This document shows, one piece after another, positions 31,506 through 51,415 of a stretch of 64,000 nucleotides of DNA. Under the pieces are notes generated by a model. It was not told where the DNA came from and made no database searches. It saw nothing but the letters and a program-made list of their open reading frames with translations. The stretch is from Erodium maritimum (taxonomy: Eukaryota > Streptophyta > Magnoliopsida > Geraniales > Geraniaceae), in contig OY997596.1 of assembly GCA_963921825.1 (NCBI GenBank), forward strand, positions 4,407,001-4,471,000, in the 5' to 3' direction. Every line of letters begins with the position of its first letter. Position 1 is the stretch's first letter. The translations under genes were made by a program, and so were the position numbers.

Positions 31506-34381
31506 CTGCTAATATCACTACCAACATGAATTCAATTCATGTGCTTAACGGCACAAAATTTAGGAGTAGTGTTCCAGAAACATTTAGGGGCGGTATACCA
31601 AATGAGGTCACTGTAAGGAGTTTCCTTTAAGAAATTGTAAGTCGTTTTGCAAAGAATGAAAGGGTTGAGACAAGTAAGCTTTTAGCTGACCTTGTCCAGA
31701 TAAGGTATAAAGGAAAAGGAAACATAAGGGAGTACATTATGGAGATGTCTAACATTGCTTCAAAACTTAAAGGGCTCAAGCTTGATCTGTATGATGACTT
31801 GCTTGTGCATTTGGTCCTAATCTCACTTCATGCACACTATGGTCAGCTTATAGTTAGCTATAATGCTTATTAGGACAAATGGACTCTTAATGAGCTCATT
31901 TCTCATTTTGTGCAAGAAGAGGATAAGTTGAAGCGTGAAAAGACTGAAAGTGCTCATGTTGCAATGACCTCAATGGGCAACAAAAGAAAGAGGATTAAGG
32001 ATAAGGTAACTGCAGTGGGAAGTTCACATTTATACTTTGACTTTTGCCAAATTTCTAGAGGAGTGCGGAATCGTCCCGCAATACACCATGCAAGGGCAAC
32101 CTCGCATGAATGGTGTCGCGGAGAGGCGAAACAAAACTCTTAAGGACTTTGTGAGAAGTATGATTAGTCATTCTTCTTTCCCGGAATCACTCTAGGGAGA
32201 GGCAGTTAAAACTGCGGCTTACATACTGAATAGAGTACCTAGTAAAGCGGTAGCTAAAACCCCTTATGAATTATGGACGTGAAAAGGCCTAGTATTAGGC
32301 ACTTGCACATTTGGGGTTGTCCAGCTGAGGCGAGGCCTTACAGGCCACATGAGAAAAAAAACAAACTGGATTCTAGAACGGTTAGTCGCTACTTTGTTGG
32401 GTATCCTAAATGGTCGAGGGGTTTTAAATTTTATGATCCCTCAACTAAGTCCTTTTTCGAAACGGGAAATGCGAGATTTCTTGAGGATGTTGTGTTTGAA
32501 AGGGGAGAGAGTATTAGGAGTGTTGTCTTCGAAGAGGAATTCGTTCCTCTACCGGATGTTGCTATTGACAATGTTCAACCTGTTGACATTGTTCAAGACA
32601 CAACAGAAGACAACAATGAGGATTCTCCTCTACCACTCCCTGATCAAGTTCAAGAGGTTGTTCCCGAAGAGCAACCACAAATACCTCAAGAGGAAGTGCC
32701 ACATAGGCGATCCACTAGAGACAGAAGGAGTGTAATATCTAGTGATTATATTGTATTCCTTTAGGAACACGAGTTTGACACAGGGACAATGGAAGATGAT
32801 CCAATCAACTTCCACTAGGTCAAACAAAGTGTTAACTATCAAAAGTGGATCGATGCTATGAATGATAAGATAAAATCCATGCATGATAATGGCGTTTGGA
32901 AACTCGTCAAGTTGCCTGAATGTGCGAAGCCCATTGGTTGCAAATGGATATTTAAAACCAAGCGGGATTCGAAGGGCAATGCTGAGAGGTATAAAACGCG
33001 TCTGGTTGCAAAGGGTTTTACTCAAAAGGAAGGAATTGACTATAAAGAAACTTTCTCTCCGATATCATCGAAAGATTCTTTTAGGACAATAATGTCACTT
33101 GTAGCTCATTTGGATTTAGAGCTGCATCAGATGGATGTTAAGACGGCTTTTCTCAATGATGAAATTGAGGAAACCTTATATATGACACAACCAGAAAACT
33201 TTGTATCATGTGATCCAAAGTCTATGGTTTGTGAACTCAAAAGGTCCATCTACGGTCTCAAGCAGGCTTCCCGTCAATGATATCACAAGTTTCATACTAT
33301 CATTACCTCGTATGGATTTGAGGTCAATGTAGTGGATAATTGTGTATATCATAAGTTTAGTAGGAGTAAATTCATCTTCCTAGTGCTGTATGTCGACGAT
33401 ATTTTGTTGGCAAGTAGCGATATAGGTTTGTTGCCTGAAACCAAGAGATTTTTTAACGAAATATTTTCAAATGAAAGATCTTGGTGATGCAACTTTTGTG
33501 TTAGGAATCAAGATACATCGAGATCGCTCTCGTTGTATTCTTAGATTATTACAAAAGAACTATATCGAAAGGGTTCATGCCAGGTTTGGCATGAAAGATT
33601 GTGCACTAGAAGATACACTCGTCGCTAAAGGAGACAAGTTTAGTCTCAAACAGTGCCCCAAGAATGAATTAGAAAGAAATGAAATGCTTAAGACTCCATA
33701 TGCTTCGGTTGTTGGGAGTCTTATGTATGCTCAGGTATGTACCCGTCCAGATTTGGCATACATAGCCGGCATGTTGGGCAGATACTTAGTGACCTTGGTA
33801 TGGATCATTGGAAAGCAGCAAAAAGGGTCATGAGGTACTTATAGAGAACAAAGGAATACATGCTCACATATCGGAAGTCAGAAAATTTGGAGATCATTGG
33901 GTATTCTGATTCTGATCTTGCGGGTTGTCAAGATACTAGGAGATCCACCTCTGGTTATGTTTTTCTATTGTCAAGAGGAGCTATATCTTGAAGAAGTGCT
34001 AAGCAGACACTTATAGCTCATTCCACCATGGCAATAGAATTCATAGCTTGTTATGAGGCAACAAATCAGGCTATATGGCTGCGAAATTTTGTCACCGGGC
34101 TGCGGGTTCTGAATGGAATCGAAAGACCTCTAAAGGTCTATTGTGACAACCTTTCTGCAGTCATGTATTCGAATAACGACAGAAGCTTGTCAAAGTATAA
34201 ACACATTGACGTTAAGTTTCTGGTTGTTAAAGAAAGAGTTCAGGGCAAAATAGTGTCTATTGAGCATATAGGAACAAACTACATGCTAGCGGACCCACTA
34301 ACTAAGGGCTTAACACCTAAAGTGTTTCATGAACATACTGCTCATATGGGTGTTGTCTTAATTGACGATATGCGGTTTTAG
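31506..34381 (+). pseudogene. Degenerate gag-pol of copia copy 2
   Basis: A gag-like stretch (31527-31990, with RYKGKGNIREYIMEMSNI) runs into a truncated integrase end (MNGVAERRNKTL near 32100). Most of the protease and the integrase catalytic core are absent, an internal deletion near 32030. Reverse transcriptase follows (MDVKTAFLND, YGLKQASRQ, YVDDIL; 32850-33470), then RNase H remnants (GYSDSDLAG near 33900) to the stop at 34381. Many in-frame stops (for example about 31628, 31872, 32280, 32764, 32818, 33280) and a frameshift near 33470 disable it. Confidence 0.87.
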
Positions 34382-34828
34382 TGGGAGTTTGTTGCCTATG
34401 TTTGCTATTCGGAATGACACTATACTTGTTAAGTATTCTGCAGAATAAAGTTGATGATATTATAATCATTGTTGCTCTGAATGTTTTGTCTTTCAATTGC
34501 GGTTAGCATAAGGTTTGAAAGACTAAATATTGATCTCACTTAAGCATTAAGGACCAAGTGGAAATAAGCATGAATGAAATCTCATTGCATGAAATTTCCA
34601 GTCACACATCCATACTTGATCTATGCATTGAATGTATTTGGCATGGTGATCATTGATGGGTCTAGTTACGATTGTTGTAGCAAAGGCCGCTTTGGTCTCA
34701 TGTTGGTACAAGAGATGGACAAGATTGACTAAGGGGGAATGTTTTAAGAATATTGACCATTTTGTGCGCACATACAGTTTTCAAATATAATTGTCATTAG
34801 GAATCGATTTGTAGCCCAAGTGGGAGAT

Positions 34829-35255
34829 TGTTGGGTTATTTTATAATCCAACGTGTGGGCTTACAAATTGGACAAGTATATTTGGGGTCAATGATTCGTA
34901 TTGGGCTACTAGTTGGGAAACCCAATTTAAAACATTAATGAGTATGAGCTTTGTAATGTGTGATACCCATATAAATCTGATTAGAGTAATGGGCTTTATT
35001 CAGATTCTATATATAAAGGCATATTAGGGTTTGGTCCCCAAGTTCAATTAGCCGTCTCTCTTTTCTCCTCCATCCCCATCTGTAGAGCGAGAGCATATTG
35101 AGGAGAGCATAAGAGATTGAACTTTGGAAGGTCAAACCGATCTTGTTCTCGAATCAACAATGGAGTCAGGTACGCTTTCTATGTTGATTTATGTTTAAAT
35201 CCCGATTGTTTGACTAAGCGTTGGATTCTTAAGGGATTCGATAAAGGTTCTAACA
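34829..35255 (+). repeat. 3' LTR of copia copy 2
   Basis: 427 bp, same strand as the subtilase gene that starts 310 bp downstream. It retains TATATATAAAGG near 35010, so it could act as an outward promoter. Confidence 0.92.
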
Positions 35256-35316
35256 GGACTAAGCTTCCCAATGACTGACATATGTGGATAGAAAAAGTGT
35301 TGAAATATCTGTTATA

Positions 35317-35404
35317 AATGTGTTTGATTCTTGTTTATGAATGTGTTTGATTCTTGTTTATGAATGTACAAATATTATAAATGTATTTGATTCTTGTTTA
35401 TGAC
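35317..35404. repeat. Minisatellite, ~23-bp unit
   Basis: ATGTGTTTGATTCTTGTTTA occurs twice head to tail and a third time as ATGTATTTGATTCTTGTTTA after a 20-bp spacer, in the subtilase upstream region. Confidence 0.75.
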
Positions 35405-35564
35405 TCTAGGAATTGAATATGACATAATGTTCATTGGCCTTTAGAAAGGGAAGAAATCAGGAACATTTAATACATTCCCATGCGAATGCTACTATGTATA
35501 TTGTCTCCTTTCTTTGAATTGAGCACTGCACCACTTCTCCTCTCTTCATTTTGAGCACTCCACC

Positions 35565-43202
<7,638 letters not shown>

Positions 43203-43307
43203 GTCCTGGTTGCCATGTTAATTTATGAGTTGATCAATGAGGTTGTAATAATGTAAGCAATAGTTGTTATGGTTTGTTTCTTCTACTTTTTATGGAGCAA
43301 TAAATCA

Positions 43308-43358
43308 AGAACATGGCTTCAAGGTACTAACATTACCACATAGTTCTTTGTTCCTTTG
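43308..43358 (-). pseudogene. 51-bp shard of an LRR receptor kinase gene
   Basis: About 47 of 52 bases match 57021-57072 of the LRR receptor kinase in the same orientation. Its minus-strand frame reads NKELCGNVSTLKPCS, the post-LRR cysteine pair region. It lies about 105 bp after the subtilase stop and immediately before Ty3 sequence. It is too short to be functional. Confidence 0.75.
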
Positions 43359-43514
43359 CCTTGCAAAAACCATTTGAGGATGGAAGAGACTACAGAGCAC
43401 TGAAGGAATTCAGACAAAGAACAAATGGGCTTGGTAAAACACCCAGGCCCTTACAACTTAAAACTAACACATGATCCGGCCCAAAACGAGCTGTGATCCA
43501 CAAGCGATCCATTA

Positions 43515-44098
43515 CATTACCCCTTCCTTAGGGACTTCATGTCCTAAGGAAGTCATTGGAAAGCTAGGAAAGTCTCTCTGAATATCGAACAAAAAATCCC
43601 ATGTTACAGATTCTGCACCTGCGTCACTCCACTGAATCAATAGTTGTGTAGCAACACAATTAACCCTCGTGGTAATTCGACGATCCAGCACCTTGATTGG
43701 AACTTTTGCAATCAATCCTTCTGAGGTGATCGCCGACAAGGGACATTATTACACCACTTCTCCTTTGTGAGGCTTCAGCTGCAAGGCGTGGAAAGTTGGG
43801 TGAACCTTTGAGTCTGCTGGAAGGTCCAGGGTGCAAGAGACCTTGTCCAATTTCCTCAGTATCTTGAACGAGCCAAAATACCTGGGACTCAACTTCTAGG
43901 AAGCCCGACGCACCACAGAGGTCTGTCTGTAAGGCTGAAGTTTAACGTACGCCCAATCTCCAACCTGGAACTCACGACTAGAGTGTTTGCGATCAGCTTG
44001 GTTCTTCATTCTGTCCTTAGAGCGTTGCAAATGGAATTTCAGTAACCTCGTTACTTCCTCTCGAGCCGATAGACTGTGATCAACAATGTCCACTGAAG
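43515..44098 (-). pseudogene. Ty3 integrase C-terminus and chromodomain
   Basis: SAREEVTRLLKFHLQRSKDR and QADRKHSSREFQVGDWAYVK are the conserved integrase C-terminal region. KVLDRRITTR then LLIQWSDAGAESVTW is a chromodomain, known to steer Ty3 elements to particular chromatin. Stops at about 43,750 and 43,898 break the frame. Confidence 0.82.
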
Positions 44099-44343
44099 AT
44101 ATCAATTCTCCATCGTTGGATGATGATTCTCCTCTTGTCGACTTTCTAAAGAAGAAAAAGAAAAATCCCAAGAAACTCGGTCGCCCCAAACGCCCCAATC
44201 TTGCTCTTACAGCCAAACCTCCTAACAGGTCTCTTCCCAAAAAGGCGGAAGCCAAGAGCTCGTGGGAGCTCGCCAAATCTTTGGGGTTCACTGCAAATTT
44301 TTGCGAAGACGAAGTGATTAATATGTTCGAGAACGCCCTGTAA
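44086..44343 (+). pseudogene. LINE ORF1-end-like fragment (85 aa)
   Basis: The frame reads a Lys-rich KKKKKNPKKLGRPKRPN, then SSWELAKSLGFTANFCEDE, a form common just before ORF2 in plant LINEs. Its apparent ATG lies inside the duplicated Ty3 target DNA, so it is not the native start. Confidence 0.55.
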
Positions 44344-44387
44344 TTCTAGAGTTCGTCGGCTTATGATCGCTTTCGTACTGTTGTTAG

Positions 44388-44840
44388 TGAAAGGAATTAA
44401 ACCCTAATTCCTGTCCCCGAAGAACGGTGAACAATAAAAAGACGATAAAAGAAATAACACCAGAGATTTATACTAGTTCACTCCCAGAATAGGAGCTACG
44501 TCCAGTTGCCACCTGTAAAGCCTTTTTCACTAAAATCTCCAATGGAGTTTGAATACAACACTCAAACTCACATCTCTCCTTTCTTCTCTCACGTCTGTAC
44601 CTCACACCCCTTTCTGTTTCTACACGATTTGTGCTCCTGATGCTATTGCACAATTGCTACTTTGCTCTAATGAAACACACGGCTACACATAGCCTTATAT
44701 AGGCAAAAATATTCAGCAATTCAAAGATAGGTGAAAAGTAGGTGAGGTGGGGCCCATGAGAATGTGAAGGGTTAGTCCTTAGTGGGTGAAGTGGGGCCCG
44801 CCAGCAGCCCATGTGTTTTAATTAGGATTCACACCTAACA
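44388..44840 (-). repeat. 3' LTR of copia copy 3
   Basis: 453 bp; read on the minus strand it starts TGTTAGGTGTGAATCC and ends CCTTTCA. Confidence 0.93.
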
Positions 44841-44906
44841 ATCTCCCACTTGAAGACTAATCTCGATCACCTGTCTTTATGTATTTACAAGCGGCGGCTC
44901 ATCTCT

Positions 44907-47900
44907 TCACTCGGCTAAGCCCACTGAAGTTGCACACAACTTCAGCTTCTCATTCGGCACGACCTTTGTGAACATATCTGCAGGATTCTCATTTCCTGCG
45001 ATCTTCTTGAGAACTAGCATCTTGTTCTCCAAAGCCTCTCTAATGAAGTGGTAACGAAGCTGTATATGCTTCGTTCGAGCATGGTACGCCGGGTTCTTCG
45101 CCAAGTGTATGGCGCTCTGGCTGTCGCAGTAAAGAACACTGACCTCCTGATTATACCCCAGCTCCTGTAGAAAGGACTGAAGCCAAATCATCTCCTTTGT
45201 AGCCTCAGTCACGGCCACGTACTCAGCCTCGCAACTAGAAAGAGTAACAATCTTCTGCAACCTTGAAACCCAACTGATTGCAGTACCTCCGAATGTGTAG
45301 ACATAATCGGACGTACTCTTTCTACTATCGATGTCGCCACCGTAGTCTGCATCAACGAACCCTTCAAGTCCCGAATCGGACTTCCTGAAGCACAGTGCCG
45401 TACTTGAGCTTCCTTTAAGGTACCTGAAAATCCACTTCACGGCTTCCCAATGTTGTTTGCCCGGATTACTCATAAATCGGCTCACAACTCCCATTGCATG
45501 TGCAATGTCCGGTCTCGTGCATACCATAGCATACATAAGACTTCCGATAGCTGAGGCGTATGGAATCTTATCCATGTACGCCATATCCTCTTCTGTCACG
45601 GGCGAGTCGCCTTTAGACAACCGAAAGTGAGTGCCTAGAGGAGTTCCAACAGACTTGGCATCGTCCATGTTGAACCTTTTCACGACCTTCTTCACATAAT
45701 CTTCCTGTGACAGTTTCAGCCCATCTTTGCTCCGTGTAATCCTCATCCCGAGGATTTGTTTTGCAGTCCCGAGATCCTTCATCTCGAACTCCTTCGACAG
45801 CCTCTTTTTCAATTTCTCAATCTCAGTGAGATCTGCTCCTGCTATTAACATGTCATCAACATATAACAGTAATATCAAATACGAGTTACCAAGTTTCTTG
45901 AAGTAGCAGTAGTGATCTGCCTCACACCTCCTAAACTCGACCTTCTTCATGAAGCTGTCGAACTTCTTGTACCACTGGCTTGGAGCTTGCTTTAAACCGT
46001 ACAAACTCTTTTGGAGCCTGCACACCATCTTCTCCTTGCCTTTGACCTCAAAACCCTCTGGTTGTTTCATGTAGATCTCTTCTTCTAGCTCGCCGTGAAG
46101 GAAAGCAGTCTTCACATCCATCTGTTGAAGGTGTAGATCTTCTTTTGCCACTAACCCAAGAACTGTTCGAATAGTCACCAGCTTAACAACTGGGGAGAAA
46201 ATTTCGGTGTAGTCAATACCTTCCTTCTGCTGAAAACCCTTGACTACCAGCCGCGCTTTGTAGCGCTTGCTTCCATCGTGCTCTTCTTTGATCCGATAGA
46301 CCCACTTGTTTTCTAACGCTTTCTTGTTAGCCGGAAGCTCAGCTAGCTTCCATGTTCGGTTTGACAACAATGAGTCCATCTCATCCTTCATCGCCAGCTC
46401 CCACTTGCTCGATTCCTCAACACTCTTTGCTTCATCATAGCATTCAGGCTCACCTCTGTCGGTAAGCAAGATGAAGTCCAGCGACGACGAGAACCTTTGC
46501 GTCGGCCTTCTTATCCGAGAAGATCGGCGTACGTCGGTGGTCGGCGTTTGTTCTTCGACTTCCGGGTCGCTATCTTGCTGAATCTCTTCTTGAACTTCAA
46601 GTTCATCTTCTTCCGACATATCCCGCTCTGGTTCGTGTGTAGAAATCTCTCTCAAGTCAACCATAGCTGATTTTTCATTTCCCGACTCTCGACTCTCCGG
46701 AGCCTGTTGCAGTTTGTCTTTGTAGAGCACTTGTTCATTAAAGATGACATCCCTACTTCTGATGATCTTCCGGTTTTGATCGTCCCAGAAACGATAACCA
46801 AACTCGGAATCACCATAGCCAATAAAATAACACTTCTTAGACTTTGCATCAAGTTTACTTCTAGAAGCGGCATCAATATGAACGTAAGACAAACAACCAA
46901 ATACTTTCAGAAAAGATAAGTTTACCTCTTTTCCTCTCCACACCTCTTCTGGAATTCGGAAATTCAAAGGAACGGACGGTCCTCGATTGATCAGATACGC
47001 CGCAGTGTTAACCGCATCAGCCCAAAACGTCTTCGGTAGCCCAGAATGTAGTCTCATACTTCTTGCACGCTCATTCAGCGTCCGATTCATCCTTTCTGCT
47101 ACTCCGTTTTTCTGAGGTGTCTTTGGAATGGTTTTCACCATCTTGATCCCGTTCTGAGCACAATATTTCCTGAAGGGACCATCAATGTACTCTCCACCGT
47201 TATCGGACTTTAGACTCTTTATCTTCAGGCTTGTCTCGTTTTCAACCAAAGCTTTCCAGGTCTTGAAAACATTGAACATATCAGACTTGTGTTTCATAAA
47301 ATACTCCCATACCTTTCTGGTTGAGTCGTCTATGAACGTCACATAATAATGTGACCCTCCCAGGGAAGCTACCAGGGCTGGTCCCCATACATCGGTATGG
47401 ACCAATGCCAATTTCTCCGTCTTCAGCTCCCTTCTTCCGGTTGAGAAACTCACTTTCTTCTATTTCCCAAGCACACAACTCTCACACAAATGGAGATTCA
47501 CCAATTTCAACTCTGAAATCGTTCCCTCCTTGACGAGAATATTCATACCTTTCTCGCTCATATGCCCAAGTCGTTGATGCCACAACTCGGTCTTCTGGAT
47601 ATAGTCCACAACAACTGCTGAGTCAGGGCAGCTTGTCGTCATGTAGAGGGTGCCGGTTTTCTGACCACGAGCAACCACCGTTGCTCCCTTTTCCACCTTT
47701 CACTTACCTTGGCCAAAGGTAATGTTGTGACCTTCATCATCAAGTTGACCAACAGAAATCAAATTCCGTTTCAGCTTCGACACATGTCTCACCTTCTTTA
47801 TCTTCCACGTGCGCCCGTTCGGCATCTTCAAGGTGATGTCTCCGTGACCGACAATAGGTAGAGGCAAGCCATCGGCTAGATAGACCTTTCCAAGATCACC

Positions 47901-48852
47901 AGCAACATAATTGTCGATCGGACTGTCGACGGACAGTAGCAACGTATCCTTGGAGTTTCCAACTGTCGCTGCAACGATTTCTTCAACGCTGCATTTCTCC
48001 ATGACAGAGTCTTTTGGGCAATCCGCCCATGTGAGCAATGCGTCACCAGTCTCATCGGTTGTCGCATTAACTGCATTTCCCAAAATTTCTCTCTTGGGAG
48101 CCTTGCAATTCTTCTTCACGTGACCTGTCATACCACAATTCCAGCACTCCACTGTTCTTCCGAATCTGGATGGGCTTCTACCGTTTCTTGACTTTGACCT
48201 GTCCTTGTTCCTGTTGAACCTTCTCCCTGTTCCTCTGCCCCTGTGTTCCACATTCAAGGCAGAATTGGAAGAGCTCTCGCCTGCATCGGTCCTTCTGACT
48301 TCCTCGGCCAAAACACGATCTCTAACATCTGTGAATTTTAATTTTGCATTCCCAACGGAATTGCTTACCGCTGCCCTCATTGGCTCCCAACTCGGTGGTA
48401 GAGACGCCAATAAAATTAGGGCACGAATCTCGTCATCAAAGTCAATTTCCACAGATGACAATTGATTAACAATTGTATTGAAATCATTCATATGTGCAGC
48501 AACAGATCCACTTTCTTCCATTATCAAATAAAAAAAGCTTTTTCATAAGAAATACCTTATTATTTGCAGAAGGTTTCTCGTACATGTCGGACAGTACCTT
48601 CATCATGCCTGCAGTGGTCGTCTCCTTCGCCACATTGTGTGCGACGTTTTTCGACATGGTTAATCGCACAACCCCCAGAACTTGTCGATCCAAAAGAGCC
48701 CACTCAGCATCATCCATCTTTTCCGGCTTCTCCGTCAGAGGCACATGTAGCTTTTTACCGTATAGGTAATCTTCCATTTGCATTTTCCAGAATGCAAAAT
48801 CGGTACCGTCGATTCTCCCGATCCCGTGAGCAGAACCATCGTCGCCAGCCAT
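44907..48852 (-). pseudogene. gag-pol of copia copy 3, nearly intact
   Basis: Gag starts at Met 48852 (MAGDDGSAHGIGRIDGTDF). A frameshift near 48530 interrupts it. A CCHC knuckle (CWNCGMTGHVKKNC) lies near 48110-48150. The protease catalytic DSG stretch is absent: SVDSPIDNYVAGDLGKVYLA joins the segments normally on either side of it. Stops at about 47700 (W codon position) and 47460 follow. Pre-integrase (WHQRLGHMSEKG), integrase (HTDVWGP, SDNGGEY, PQKNGVAERMNRT), RT (YVDDMLIAG) and RNase H (VDADYGGD, SSCEAEYVAV) are otherwise complete to 44907. Confidence 0.9.
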
Positions 48853-48896
48853 CGTCTTCTAAATCGTGAACACAAACCCAGAGCTCTGATACCAGT

Positions 48897-49349
48897 TGAA
48901 AGGAATTAAACCCTAATTCCTGTCCTCGAAGAACGATGAACAATAAAAAGACGATAAAAGAAATAACACCAGAGATTTATACTGGTTCACTCCCAGAATA
49001 GGAGCTACGTCCAGTTGCCGCCTGTAAAGCCTTTTTCACTAAAATCTCCAATGGACTTTCAATACAACACTCAAACTCACCTCTCTCCTTTCTTCTCTCA
49101 CGTCTGTACCTCACACCACTTTCTGTTTCTACACAATTTGTGCTCCTGATGCTATTGCACAATTGCTACTTTGCTCTTATGAAACACACGACTACACATA
49201 GCCTTATATAGGCAAAAATATTAAGCAATTCAAAGATAGGTGAAAAGTAGGTGAGGTGGGGCCCATGAGAATGTGAAGGGTTAGTCCTTGGTGGGTGAAG
49301 TGGGGCCCACCAGCATCCCATGTGTTTTAATTAGGATTCACAGCTAACA
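48897..49349 (-). repeat. 5' LTR of copia copy 3
   Basis: 453 bp; minus-strand primer-binding site follows immediately at 48895 and below. Confidence 0.93.
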
Positions 49350-49498
49350 GTTAGTTGGCTTCGTTCCTTGTTCTTGTCCTAGTGACCTTTGTTAGTCGCT
49401 CTCTCTGCCCTCTCTGTATCATCTCCTTGAGATCTCTAGTTTGGGTTGATTAAAACTGTTTTTTTTTTGCGGATAAAAAAAACAATGTCTACTGAAGT

Positions 49499-50201
49499 TG
49501 ATCAAACCAAATATGGAAAATACGTCGGTGATGGTTGACCACAGACGGCCTGAAAAGGAGTCGTCTGGATAGTAGTATGGTATGTGGTATTATACCAGAC
49601 ATCTGCCACAGGTAGCCATTTGACCTAGTCTTTTGGGGAGTCCGAGCACATGCACCTGAGATAAGTCTCTAGGGCCTTGTTCACAATCTCAGTTTGACCA
49701 TCCGTCTATGGACGTTAAATAGGTGAAACTTTCTAGGTAATATGTTGGAGACGGCAGAGCTCGTACCAAAATGAGGATACGAAATCCTTGTCACGATCGC
49801 TAACAATTGAGGCTGACATACCATGAAGATGGAAAATCTGATCGAGAAATAGCTGAGCCACCCCAAGAGGTGTTAATGGGTGCTTCAGAGCCATAAAGTG
49901 GATTGTTTTAGTCAAGCGATCAACCACGACAAAAATCACTTCATAACCATGCGATTTGGGTAACCCCTCGATGAAATCCATCGAGATGTCTTGCCACATA
50001 GTAGAAGGAGTGCTCAATGGTTGCAGAAGACCAGGAGAAGTTGCCAAGGCAGGTTTGTGGGACTGACAAACTTGGCACATCTCTACCTACCATAGTGGTG
50101 ACATCCTTCTTAAGCTTCCTATAATATAAATGAGCTGAGATCCTTTTGTATGTGGCATGTCTACCTGAATGACCCCCCGTAGCCCCCGTATGGAAATATG
50201 A
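49499..50201 (-). pseudogene. Ty3 integrase zinc region and catalytic core
   Basis: HTGATGGHSGRHATYKRIS with a following CQVC forms the zinc-binding part. DISMDFIEGLPKS, VVVDRLTKTIHFMAL and IVSDRDKDF carry integrase core residues. A stop after RLQHIT and frameshifts near 49730 break it. Confidence 0.85.
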
Positions 50202-51059
50202 TAGAAGTTTGGGAAAATTTTATTTTAATACCCTGTCAAACATTTAATTTTACTTTAATATATTGACATAAATTTTTTGCATTTTCATACCTAAATCAAA
50301 CATTTAATTTCACTTTAGTACCCAGCAGTTAACTTTCTGTTAGTTTTGATGGAAAAAGGTAAAAAGACCATAATACTGCTAACTATTATTCAAATTTTCA
50401 AACTAATGCCATTGGTTCAGAATTTGAAAATAAGTGAAATGACAATAATACCTTTCATTGTTAGGGTGTTAAAATGAAAATTTCACTATATTTCAAATAA
50501 AATCAGTTTATTTTCTATAAATTTAGTTTTTATTTATGAAAATTATTTTTATTTTTATAAAATTCAATTTATTTTTTTATGAATTCATTTTTATTTATAA
50601 AAAATATATGTATTTTCAAAAATTCAGTTTTTATTTTTATAAATTTAATTTTTATTTATGAAAAATATTTTTCCTTTCAAAAATTCAAATTTTAATTTTA
50701 GAAATACATAAAAATTAAATTTTATTTTAAAAAAACATAAGAAAATCAGTTTTTAATTTAATTAATATTTTATTATATTTGTTTTTTTAAAAAAAATTTC
50801 ATTCCTGTACCCAATCTTCCCGTCTTTCTTCTCGTCATAGTCTCTCTCCTCCATTTTCAATACAAGACCTTGAATCAACAAAACTACTTGAAGAAAACAT
50901 TGGTTCCATTGTATTTCACACCCTATTTTCACAGCCAAAACTACTTGCAGAAACCAATTTCAGAAAGCCCCCAACCCATTCCAAAATCAATTTTGGAAAC
51001 CAATTTACAAATCTGAAAACATCAATTTCATTACTTGCAAAAACCAATTTCAGAAAGCA

Positions 51060-51415
51060 CCCGACTACTTGTGTCGTCGACGGAGACGAACACGACGCCG
51101 GCCGTGTCGCACGCGGTACTCATGCTGAGGTCGTCGGAGTGATCTGGGACCGGATCTCGCGGCAGGCCACCAAGGCGGCGCTGGGGCCGCAACCGCGTGA
51201 AGGCGGTGGAGGCCGATGCGACGGCGGCGATGGTGGACGTGCTCCAGCGAGATGGACGAGATGCCGCTGGTGGTGCTGGATTTGTTGAGCGTATGCGCGG
51301 AGGGGAAGTCGGACCTGGTGGGATCTGGTTTCATCTTCAACGAGATGGAGAAGATGGTTCTCACACTCATGTCCAGACTTGGTTCTCTCTGGAACTCATA
51401 TATCTTAAATAATTA
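51060..51415 (+). pseudogene. Captured fragment resembling a U-box E3 ligase (PUB22/23/24-like)
   Basis: In shifting frames the segment reads RISRQATKAALG, then NRVKAVEADATAAMVDVL, then LVVLDLLSVCAEGKSDLVGS. These match the ARM-repeat half of plant U-box ligases of the PUB22/23/24 group (known immune and drought regulators), where QATKAAL, NR-K/I-KAVEAGAV and LVVLDLLC-CAEGRAEL occur in that order. At least one stop (about 51144) and two frame changes are present, and the U-box is absent. It is a non-functional captured piece. Recognition is by eye; the segment after NEMEKMVLTL is unplaced. Confidence 0.6.

Larger units (their letters stand above)
29441..35255 (+). mobile_element. Complete Ty1/copia LTR retrotransposon (copy 2), inactive
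   Basis: LTRs of 427 bp at 29441-29867 and 34829-35255 start TGTTGGG and end CTAACA. The primer site TGGTATCAGAGCC is at 29870 and the polypurine AAGTGGGAGA ends at 34827-34828. Flanking GGGCT (29436-29440) and GGACT (35256-35260) agree at 4 of 5, a decayed target duplication. Roughly a dozen LTR differences were counted by eye (about 3%). A noncoding leader of about 1.6 kb separates LTR and gag. Length is 5,815 bp. Confidence 0.93.
44388..49349 (-). mobile_element. Complete Ty1/copia LTR retrotransposon (copy 3)
   Basis: LTRs of 453 bp at 44388-44840 and 48897-49349 are flanked by a perfect 5-bp duplication, GTTAG (44383-44387, 49350-49354). On the minus strand the primer site is TGGTATCAGAGCTCTGGG beside the LTR at 48897, and the polypurine AAGTGGGAGAT abuts 44840. 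About 16 LTR differences were counted by eye (about 3.5%). The pol frame of 848 codons is nearly unbroken, the best-preserved retroelement in the window. Length is 4,962 bp. Confidence 0.95.
44099..49481 (+). mobile_element. Internally deleted LINE derivative carrying a copia insertion
   Basis: Target duplication AACAATGTCCACTGAAG (44082-44098) and AACAATGTCTACTGAAG (49482-49498) matches at 16 of 17. The right end is GGATAAAAAAA, an A-tail. Without the copia element it is only about 420 bp: an ORF1-like end joined to a short 3' UTR, lacking ORF2. Confidence 0.75.

Noticed and set aside
44086-44343. Independent small basic gene
   Set aside because: Its ATG is in the duplicated Ty3 target and its body is LINE ORF1-like, so it is a transposon fragment.
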